Shown in pieces: positions 55,308-64,000 of a stretch of 64,000 nucleotides of DNA. The stretch spans positions 1,178,001-1,242,000 of the forward strand of contig OX291545.1 in assembly GCA_946406115.1 (NCBI GenBank), given 5' to 3'. The position numbers were made by a program, and so were the translations under genes. The first letter of the stretch is position 1. The number at the start of each line of letters is the position of its first letter. The notes under the pieces are model-generated. The model had not been told where the DNA came from. It saw nothing but the letters and a program-made list of their open reading frames with translations, and ran no database searches. The stretch comes from Apoda limacodes (Eukaryota; Arthropoda; Insecta; Lepidoptera; Limacodidae).

Positions 55308-56714
55308 TTAGTTATTGGTCCATTAAAATTAAAGATATTCGTTTTTGTGGGACAATCTTCACTACTTTTTATCTTAAAAGAAAGATACTGCGAAAAAACT
55401 TTTATAATGGTTTGGTATTATGCAGATATTTTTGATTTTTTTATCAAACATAAAGGCAGTTTTGTGTATCTTGTCTTCCCATATAAGCTTGTCGTTCACA
55501 CGCTTGAACAAATAAAACGTTATGATGTAAATTGGATATGAATGACAAATTACAAATACGTGTATGACAGAAGTTGAGTTCAGTAAAATGTTCAAACATA
55601 ATCAAGTAAATTACGTTATTCACTCGAGCTTACAATGGCTGAAAATAAATTGCCATCAAATTCGTACATACATAATGACAGCACCAATTTATTTCAGCTT
55701 CTCAAGGAATACGGAAAATATTTTGAATATGCTGAAGTGGCATACGAACTGATTGCTTTCTATTAATAATTTAAGATTCGGTAGGTTCTTTCTACTTGGT
55801 TGGTAGGTCTTACTTATGAGAAACGTCTTTAAAAGTTAATACTATGAAATAAAATTGAAACTTTGCGTTGTTTCACTTGAATGAAGAATACGCAGTAGCT
55901 CCTTTGTTGCAAAGACGGCTGCGCTTTTATTTAGTCTCTCCTGTCCCGTCGTCTGTAACCAAATCTTGCAAGTTAAATTTGACCCACTTTCCGGTGTTTG
56001 ATTGGTTTGAAATTTGGCATACAAATAAATCGAATGACAATGCAATATAATGTCATAGAGCTGGTCTGATCATGGAGCGGGAAAGTGGTCACAGGACCTC
56101 CATAACTCGAAAGCTGGTAATGTACGAGTTATAGGACATATAAAGCTACCTTAGTCCACATTCACTGTATCATAGGGTCACCACCTGTCACGCAGGACTA
56201 AAGTCCCCACATATAATGTGAGTGTGTACCCAGCCACTGGTAAACCCCTTCTGGGACTAAGAACTGTAACGTTACACATACATACACATAATCTAACAAT
56301 AATAATTATCGCAGCAAACCATCGGATTGAAACTGTTATTTTAAAGTCGAATGTATTCCTTGTAGGGAGTGTTGTCAAACAGCAGTTGTATTTTGAATAG
56401 AAGAGATGATTTCTTTACTTGAAATCTTATAACACATTTAGCAACAGGAAATCGTGACGTGGCCAGGGAGCGAGTTGTTATAACACAATAATAACATACT
56501 TTATGTTGAAAATATAATTTCCGATAAGTTTCTAATATAATTTTTGTTAGTTTTAGTGGTTGATGCTTAGGAACACTAATAAACACACAAAATATTTACA
56601 AATATTGTTTATTTAATTAGGAATGTAGTTTATTTTTGTGAATATCATGTTATATTTTATTTCCGAATATTAAACTCAATTTTTGCATTTTAATACTTTT
56701 TACCGGCTTGACAT
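55308..56714 (-). other. Probable intron of the LRR gene
   Basis: AT-rich DNA upstream of the acceptor. Short frames on both strands show no domain. The extent depends on where the preceding exon lies. Confidence 0.45.
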
Positions 56715-56880
56715 TAGGTATGATTACAATCACTTTACAGTAGGAAATTGACGATTGAACAAATTTCGTGCTTCAATCGGTTCAACTGACGTACTGTACA
56801 CAGAACGACGCGACGTAATGCAGATGCGAGGCGAGCGTCGAAGCGGCAAGCGCGAACGGTACGCGAACTTCCGATCTATA
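56715..56880 (-). promoter_or_regulatory. Candidate 5' exon or promoter of the LRR gene
   Basis: This is a GC-rich, CpG-containing block (on plus: GAACGACGCGACGTAATGCAG, GCGAGGCGAGCGTCGAAGCGG). On the minus strand it has a TCAGTT initiator-like site near 56787 and a possible donor ACTGTAAAGTG near 56742. It is the first non-AT-rich, non-repeat stretch upstream of the LRR exon. This is inference from composition and position only. Confidence 0.25.
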
Positions 56881-57913
56881 TTCGTAACTGTGCATAATTG
56901 TTATTCAAGTGATTTGTTGCCGAGAGAACAATTTTCTCTAATTGAATTGGTAACAGTTACATTGGCATTGATTTAATTTATTGATAATAAAATATGCGTG
57001 ATAAAGATAATTATGTAAACAATAAACGCCGACAGACGGCAATGATTTATTATAAAATTGATGATTTCTACGTTTTTAATATTTATTGAATAATTAATTT
57101 TTAATGCAATAAAGTCGTAGACTGTAATAATTATTTATTTTGAGTAAATCCATACTAATATTATAAATGCGAAAGTAACTCTGTATGTTACATCTTCACG
57201 GTTAAACCGCTGCACCGATTAAGATGAAATTTGGCATGAAGTTTGAGTCCCGAGAAGGCACATAGGGTAATCGAAAATGTCAAGTATGAGTCAGTTTTTT
57301 TTCTATAACCGAATTTAGGGCGGGTGGAATCGCGGGCAAAAGCTAGTATCCAATAAAAACCGGCCAATCGCGTGTCGGACTTCGCACATTTAGGGTTAGG
57401 GAAATATTTTATGACAATTTGTACGGCTTTGGGTCAAGAAAAAATTTGAAGACTGTAGCTCCAACCGTTTGGCTGTAAAACCTGTGTGACAGACGATGGA
57501 CAGACGGACACGTGAGTTACGGCAAAAGGACTCCGTTTGGACCCTCGGTTCAAATACACATAGCCTATAACCAGCTGAAGTAATGTAGCTTAATTCATAA
57601 AAGTTCCAGTGATTTCGGAGATAATCCCACACGTATACAACAATTACAAAAAACTCAAAATCTACATACGTAATATTAGCATAGGCTGGCAGGGTTATGA
57701 AGTTATCGTACGTAGGTATAGGTTTATACGTTTTCTTGTCGAATGTTTTGTACAAGTGCATACAATTTGACAAATTAGGAGTTGTTTGATTCGTAGCAGT
57801 AGCTGTTTATGTAGCTTAGAAAGTTCAGAAACCGTTTATCTATAATCTATACTAATATATAAAGCTGAAGAGTTTGTTTGTTTGAACGCGCTAATCTGTT
57901 GTATGTTATATGT

Positions 57914-57915
<2 letters not shown>
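56881..57915. repeat. Non-coding, with dispersed-repeat fragments
   Basis: 57157-57350 is a dispersed-family copy (TACTAATATTATAAATGCG to GCGGGCAAAAGCTAGTA). 57357-57545 is a diverged lepidopteran-type repeat starting ACCGGCCAATCGCGTGTCGGA. A 125-codon minus frame (57396-57773) overlaps the latter and is not a gene. Confidence 0.5.

Positions 57916-58000
<85 letters not shown>
57916..58000. repeat. (TA)n microsatellite, 85 bp, uninterrupted
   Basis: Pure TATATA runs across the whole interval. The minus-strand frame that encodes alternating Tyr-Ile here is an artefact of it. Confidence 0.99.
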
Positions 58001-58005
<5 letters not shown>

Positions 58006-59034
58006 GTTTTCAGTTAGATAGCTCATTAATCGAAGAAGGCTATATGTCATTACGCTAAGACTAATAGGAGCGGAGCACCAATGAAGGATCGGATTTTTTT
58101 CCTTTTAAGAGCTTCCGCCGCGTAAATGGTTAAAGTTTCGCAAAAATCATGTATGACAGAATTGTTCTCCTTTAAAAGTTATTAATAACAAGTATTTAAT
58201 TTTAAACAAAATTGTCCTTTACATCATTCGATTTCAATGAATATCTTAGGAGATATCGCAGTAAAATAATGATCAAGTACTGCGCGCGCATTTATGATGT
58301 GCAAGGCCGACGGGCAGTCATTAGGGGAAAGGGCGGTACGTATTATTTAAAAAATATTTTCACCTTCTACGTAAACAAAGTCGCGGGTTAAAGTTAGCGT
58401 TAGCCCAAAGTAACTATTACTGATTGACTGACTGGCTGATCTATCAACGCCCAGCTCCAACCACTGGACTGATCGAGCTGAAATTTAGCACACATATAGC
58501 TATTATGATGTAGGCGTGCGCTTAGAAAGGATTTTCCACAACTCACCCTATAAACGGGGGTTTAAAGTTTGTACGGAGCACCAAGATCGCGAGATTAATC
58601 CATTAGTTAATTGTTTAATATTTTTGAGAAAGAGAAAAAGAGAGAGCGAGAGAGAGAGAGAACGTCAAGTGTGAGTAGGTTTTTTTCTATAATTGAGGAG
58701 TTGCCGTAAGAATCCTACGCCGATAACCAAATTTTGGCAAGCGAAATTTGGCAAGCGAAGCCGCTGGTAAAAGCTCGTAATATATATAATGGAAAACATG
58801 TAATAAAAAGTTATGAACATGTGTTATAAAGAGATTAAAATAAGCAAAACGAAACAAATGGAAATCCCTACTTTTAACTTTACTTTGATGTATAAAGAAG
58901 AAAATAGGCTTTTCTTTTCTTTGATTCGACGGCCAAACAAAATACGGAATGTTTTATTTTTCGTTATAAGTTTGAAGATCATGCAGATAAAAAAGAAGTG
59001 AGGTGTGATGCTTATTTAGTACCTACTTATATAG
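58001..59034. other. Non-coding, with a GA-rich tract
   Basis: 58626-58662 is an imperfect GA microsatellite. 58660-58770 is a dispersed-repeat fragment (AACGTCAAGTGTGAGTAGG, ACGCCGATAACC). No gene is seen. Confidence 0.45.
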
Positions 59035-59320
59035 AGCCGGTGGTGGCCTAGGGGATTCGATATTGCCTCGCGTCCCGGGTGGCGGAGGTTCGAGCCTGGG
59101 GTATATACCCAATAAGCTTCTTCCTTAACTTCTCAAGTACATTGAATATTTACACCACTGGCTTTTCGATGAAGGAAAACATCGTTAGGAAAACTACATG
59201 CATCAAAAAAAAGACGTATGTGAAGTTCGCAATTCGCACCGGTCCGCGAGTGGACTAAATCGCCCTCGGTGAAGGTAGACCGTGCCCCGAGGGGAGATGT
59301 ATGAGGCTGGTAAGTAACGT
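59035..59320 (+). mobile_element. tRNA-derived SINE (SINE-2), copy 3, best preserved
   Basis: The head GAGCCGGTGGTGGCCTAGGGG (A-box) and GGAGGTTCGAGCCTGGGG (B-box) is followed by the SINE-2 body: CTGGCTTTTCGATGAAGGAA, AACATCGTTAGGAAAAC, AAGACGTATGTGAAGT, GACCGTGCCCCGAGGGGAG and TGTATGAGGCTGG. Confidence 0.8.
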
Positions 59321-61231
59321 ATACTTACAAGGTAAGTGTTTGAGATGAGGAAATGTCCACCTCGCCGCACCCAACTCGATGATGACGTCATCTAGAAAGA
59401 TAAACAAGTTAATGTTAAACAAATACCTAGTTTTAAACAAAAGCTTTTAGTATTAATTCGGAAAATTATACTTTGAATTTAAAATGTAACGCAGACAAAT
59501 GACGATTTTTATTAAATTGCAATATATCCAAATGCATGGAAAATTTACAACATGATCTGACATAGAGAAGTCGTCAAAATTGACTTTTAAGATTCGACGT
59601 CGAAGGACAGACATTCTTAAAATCACAAATTAATAAAGTTTGATTGCGTCAATATTTCGACTGTTATTATACGTACTCGGATAAATTAATAGTAATTACA
59701 ATATTATATATTCCATACGACATCCCTCGGCGTAGTGCTAGCCATTACATCAGCAAAGTATAACAAATAATACGCGGACTTTATCTGTATAAATATATCG
59801 TCTAATGCAGTCAGTGAGCGCCCACCTTTATTTAGTAGAGCATTATATTACATTGTCTTAAGGAACGCCACATTTCACCTACCCAGCTGTTTAGACAGAA
59901 CGTTCATTCAGTCAGTCAGTCAGTCAGTATCTTTTTTTTAATATATGGTTAGAATCCTTTTCGGAAACCTGCTTCAGGTTTTCTGGATGTTTATTATCTT
60001 AATATATATAAATCTCGTGTCACAATGTTTGTCCTTAATGGACTCCTAAACTACTGAACCGATTTTGATCAATCTTCGTAAATATCTGTTATTTGATCCA
60101 ACTTAAAAGATAGGATAGTTTTTATCTCGATATGTCAAATGCGAGCCGGACTCGGGCACTATAGGTAAAAACCAACTTTCGCCGGGTACAGAGGGACGGC
60201 AGCGGAACAACGTTCGCCGGGACAGCTAGTGTACCTAATGTTTTATTTGTTCCTTGGTTTATGCTAAAAGAAATGAGTTTTATAGGTTTTGTAAAAGACT
60301 TATAGCCACTTATTATAGGTCAGATCGACCATGGTACCTTTTTAATAATAGTCATTTATTTCAAATTACTGTAGCCAATATTTTTATATTTCGTCGTTTC
60401 TGGGTATCTTGTTTTCGGATTGTTTAGTAGGGAATACTTAAAATGCTCAAAAATATTACGAATATGGATAAAATAAGGCAAGGGTTCCGTATGGACGCCT
60501 ACAAGAAACGAGTCAAAAATTAACATTGACAGCTTACGTACAACTGCATAAAAAACCTTGTTTGTTTTTAGTGAGTTAGTTTAAGTTGGATTATTTTAGA
60601 ATAAAGTTCATGGACCGCGGTTGTGACGTTATTTGGTAATTTTTATTTAAAATTGTCTTTTGTTTCAAGAGAACCGCTTGCTAAATGTGTTTCTCTGTAG
60701 TTATGTTTGGTTATGTCGTCTATATGGAAACGGAGTTCGAAGCTGAACTCGCGAAATTAAGTTTTATTTTAGTTTTCCTTTTGGGAAACTAATCGAAACA
60801 GTACTTGAAGAATACTTACAACATCAACACTAATAACGGCTTACATTGTTACCGATTGAAGTTAATTAACTCTAGATAGGTACCTACCCAAGAAAAGAGA
60901 GACACTGCGAAGAGAAATTGTATTTAAAATCTGAATAGAGCACTTCTTTTGAAGTTATTATGCTCTCAGAGAAACAATTTGTGTAATGTTTTGTGCGACG
61001 CGTCCTTAATCTCGGGAATAACACACGGAGCAGTAGAATTTAGGGACAAATGTACGAAATAACATCTTATTCATATAGTCCCTATGTAGGTATAGCTATT
61101 ATGTTCGGTTGTAATTTTAATGCTTTCGATTTTATTTGCTTCGACTACTGAAATCGACTGCTTATCAATATTGTATTGTATCCTACGCACGCGCCAGTGG
61201 AAATGGTAATAGACTTGTAACCGATCACCAT
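59321..61231. other. Non-coding, with repeat fragments
   Basis: CAGT tetranucleotides repeat at 59907-59926. 60005-60235 is a dispersed-family fragment ending GCCGGGACAGCTAGTG. 60988-61068 matches 23755-23845. No gene is seen. Confidence 0.5.
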
Positions 61232-61342
61232 ACAGGGTCGGCAACGCGCGAGTGATACCCCAAGCGTCCATAGGCCACGGTGACCGCTTACCATCAGGCG
61301 GACCGTGTGCTTGTTTGCCACCGTAGTAGTTTTTTAAAAAAA
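61232..61342 (+). mobile_element. LINE-A 3'-end fragment
   Basis: It covers GGGTCGGCAACGCGCGAGTG, AAGCGTCCATAGGCCACGG, CCGCTTACCATCAGGCGGACC and a degraded A tail. It is very close to the copy at 1129-1235, with a 12-bp deletion after GATACCCC. Confidence 0.85.
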
Positions 61343-62799
61343 CCCATTGGAGTTAAAAATCGCCTGTTAGATTTTGTTCTCTGATTCTCCAGGACAATCT
61401 AGAATGCTACGTTCATCCACAATCTTGTAATTATGTTGCAATCTGTCCAGTCGTACGTTACGTAGGTATATGTAGGTAATAAACATGCGAATTAATATTT
61501 TTATTTAAATGAAAACGAATATGATGACTGTAGTAACTAACAAACTATTTACTTACAAACAATTCCTCTCTGCTTTGCCCGAACAAAAATTCTAGTAGCT
61601 CATTTTTTTATTTCATTGAAAACTTTTTAAATTTCGTATTAAATGCTATTTTTATAACTTAATGTAGTCTATCTGGAGTACTAAAATAACCACATTTTCA
61701 CAATCGACCAAAAATTCTAATACTTAAACTTAGTACCTAGACTAAAGGTATATATTTAGACTTACCTATTAACAAATGTTTTGTTTCGTTGTTTTTCTTT
61801 ATCAAATTAACGTCGCGTTAAGGTCAAGTGGACCGGAATAATTCATGTCTAATTAATGGATTCTGAAGAACTAGCAATAATTTCATCATAAAATAGAAAG
61901 ACCCATCTGTCCGTGTCGTAGACTACACCCCAAGTTTTTATTGAATAATAATATGCCTAATCATTATATCTCTATTTATTAAGTTTGTGTTCGCCTGCTT
62001 TCAATATTCGCCCGGGCTGGGCTAGGGGTGGGACATGGGTGGGATGATTTATTATGGAGATGTGAAAGATGATGTCGAATTAAAAACGTGAAGATCCGTA
62101 ATGCGTAATGGTTAGACGGAGATCAATAGCGTTTGGGGTGAAGCACACTGAGTTTTACTTAATTTAACGCTAGATCTTCAATAAGCGGGATATTTACATA
62201 ATAAAATACCATGTTTTTTGTATCACATTTTGTATGGTACAACTACACCACTGGTAATACATGGTGTTAATATGTAGCTTTATTACAACAGAAAAAGTAA
62301 TCTTTGTTATTGTTGTGTTTTACCCGCTTAGTAACATATTTTTACCGTTATTTACAATGACCTAGACTGTCATTGGTTATTTATGATATACTTGCTAGAA
62401 ATAGATATGTAACTTGGATCTCATTCAAAATGTTACCAGCTTTAGAGTTTTAGCTAGGTCGAAGCACGCAGACTGAGGTCTCAAAATAGTTGCAGAAATG
62501 TTCCAAGTTACCGGTTACGCATAGCATATGGCAAATAAAAGTACCACCATGGTTATGTGGTGTGAATGGACGTAGCCTAATGCTAGCGTGGTAGGGATTT
62601 GTGGCCAGAAAAACCAATAATATCCATAAAGCAATCCGCACACTATACATAAGCAAAATAATGGTGTAAGCTACGCATCAGTCAGTTCTGCACTTCTTGA
62701 AATTCTGCAATTTTGTGAAATTCAACAAACAAACACAGAATCCTATTTATAATATAAATAAGTGAAGGCCCGTTTTCAGACATAAAAATGCTTTATTTT
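61343..62799. other. Non-coding, AT-rich
   Basis: No supported gene or element is seen. Confidence 0.4.
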
Positions 62800-63450
62800 A
62801 AGCTGAGTAAGGCCTTGGGTAACTCCGGACATAACTATATCTTTGGATATATATCCGAGGCTGGATATGTTATAACTCCTTCACTTTGCGTGAAATAAAC
62901 ATGTCCATATCCAGGGAGTAAGTGAACGAACTAATCCAAACAAACAGCGGAGCCTGTCGCCCGTATCGGTGGTGCGGAGCGGCCGAATAGCGATGCACGC
63001 ATATCACAGAAAGTGAGAGAGAGAGAGAGGGCTAGCGTTGAAAGCGAAATAGTAACGTTGTCGTGTCTTGCTTAAAATAATCGATCTCAGCGCTTTTTAA
63101 AATCATGCCTGCTAAACCCCATGTATATGCATTGGCATTTGAATTTCATGGTAATACGCCTTTAAGCACTTCAACCGCTTATTAATTAACTTATTTGTTA
63201 TTTGATTGATAGTCCTAAGTATGAAGGGATATAAAATAGTATCTATCTATAACAAACGAGGGATACACTAACGTTTTGTGAACTAGTGATTGAAAGGTAC
63301 GAAATCGATCCGAGGATTCGTTTGACCGCGGTGAGCTAGAAAATTGCATATTTCCGCGGATATATTAAGGGATATATATCTTTAATCGGAATGATATGTG
63401 ACATATCCAATCTTTGTCCGGAGTTACTTAGCCCATGGCTAGTAAGGCAT
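62800..63450. repeat. Possible fold-back element
   Basis: GGGTAACTCCGGACATAAC near 62817 with GGATATATATCC, and at the other side GGATATATATC (63371) and TTGTCCGGAGTTACTTAG (63412), form an imperfect inverted pair about 590 bp apart. A short GA run lies at 63014-63030. The ends were not defined. Confidence 0.4.
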
Positions 63451-63496
63451 TTAGTGCATATGATGCAAACTTTTTTGGGTTTTAGAGTGACAACCA

Positions 63497-63553
63497 ACCA
63501 ACGCACTTGTAGAACAAACCAACGCACTTGTAGCCCAACCAACGCACTTGTAG
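63497..63553. repeat. Short minisatellite: three AACGCACTTGTAG units
   Basis: CCAACGCACTTGTAG occurs at 63498, 63519 and 63539, a spacing of 20-21 bp. A minus-strand frame across it encodes a repeated QVRW peptide by chance. Confidence 0.85.
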
Positions 63554-64000
63554 CAATAAGTCTGTTATAGGCACATGATGATATTGCTGATGGCATAAAA
63601 GCAGACACAGTCAATTTTACCATTACATGGAGATGACAAATGCATAATCAGATTCGTGGCTCTTTTCTGAACTCATGGGTCCCATAGACCAATAACCATC
63701 AGGTGGATACAAAATCATTTGATAAGGGACTAAACATACCCTTTAAATCACAAATAATTATGCGAGTAATTTCGTAATGCACCTATAATGGCTTCAAAAT
63801 TCTGTGGATAATATTTCACAGCCAGCATTCCTCATTAGCCAACATAATATTATTTTAATTAATGCAATATGCATTGTGGGACATGAGCTTGCACTGTATA
63901 TATGAATATTAAATTACCTAAGAGATAAAATGCTAATTCCAACGAGCATACATATTTATTCGTGGACTGGATTAAAGGGCAGATATGCCGTCTTACTTCA
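63554..64000. other. Non-coding to the window end
   Basis: Nothing recognised. Confidence 0.4.

Noticed and set aside
57396..57773. 125-codon minus-strand frame
   Set aside because: It overlaps a diverged interspersed repeat, has no domain signature and lacks coding-like codon use.
57847..58050. 67-codon frame of alternating Tyr and Ile
   Set aside because: It is produced entirely by the TA microsatellite.

Overview
This is a nuclear window from an insect, most likely a moth or butterfly. It is AT-rich and dense in decayed non-LTR retrotransposons, tRNA-derived SINEs and fold-back elements. Several of its interspersed repeats are ones I know from lepidopteran genomes, such as the family with a conserved GTGCGAGTCGGACTCGCGC head and a GGTTCCGTACC block. 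The species cannot be read from the sequence.

I see one host protein-coding gene, on the minus strand at 53289-55286. It encodes a leucine-rich-repeat cell-surface receptor of the Tartan/Capricious family: about 14 LRRs, LRRNT and LRRCT caps, one transmembrane helix and a cytoplasmic tail. The exon begins at a clear 3' splice site (55287-55307), so at least one upstream exon lies at higher coordinates. A GC-rich block near 56715-56880 is a weak candidate for it.

The most interesting signal is at the end of this gene. The 508-codon frame ends in a TAG followed directly by CTAG. The same frame then stays open for 156 more codons, with strongly coding-like, GC-ending codon use. A very GC-rich nested stem-loop starts 14 nt after the TAG. 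The short product ends in -VTEL, which fits a class I PDZ ligand; the extended product would bury that motif. This looks like programmed stop-codon readthrough. A rival explanation that must be tested is a 60-nt in-frame alternative intron (53774-53715) that removes the stop.

The rest is repeats. LINE-A (Jockey/CR1-like) supplies the open RT frame at 1-1255, a broken copy at 25440-27471, and loose 3' ends at 21575, 43146, 45270 and 61232; an endonuclease fragment at 3080-3871 may belong to it. LINE-B is nested inside the broken LINE-A copy at 26174-26676, with a TTACGG target duplication. An RTE-type element at 14265-15110 has a twin-priming-like inversion. Other LINE relics lie at 10950-12060, 15540-15735, 31941-32813 and 48080-48560. 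Two SINE families have three copies each. Fold-back or MITE-like elements lie at 1404-1668, 5351-6018, 34471-34643 and 40842-41851.

Tandem DNA includes a seven-copy 49-bp minisatellite (45471-45813), two inverted arrays of a roughly 100-bp unit (45977-46420 and 49180-49530), and an 85-bp TA run (57916-58000). Long stretches between these hold only AT-rich DNA and unclassified repeat scraps.
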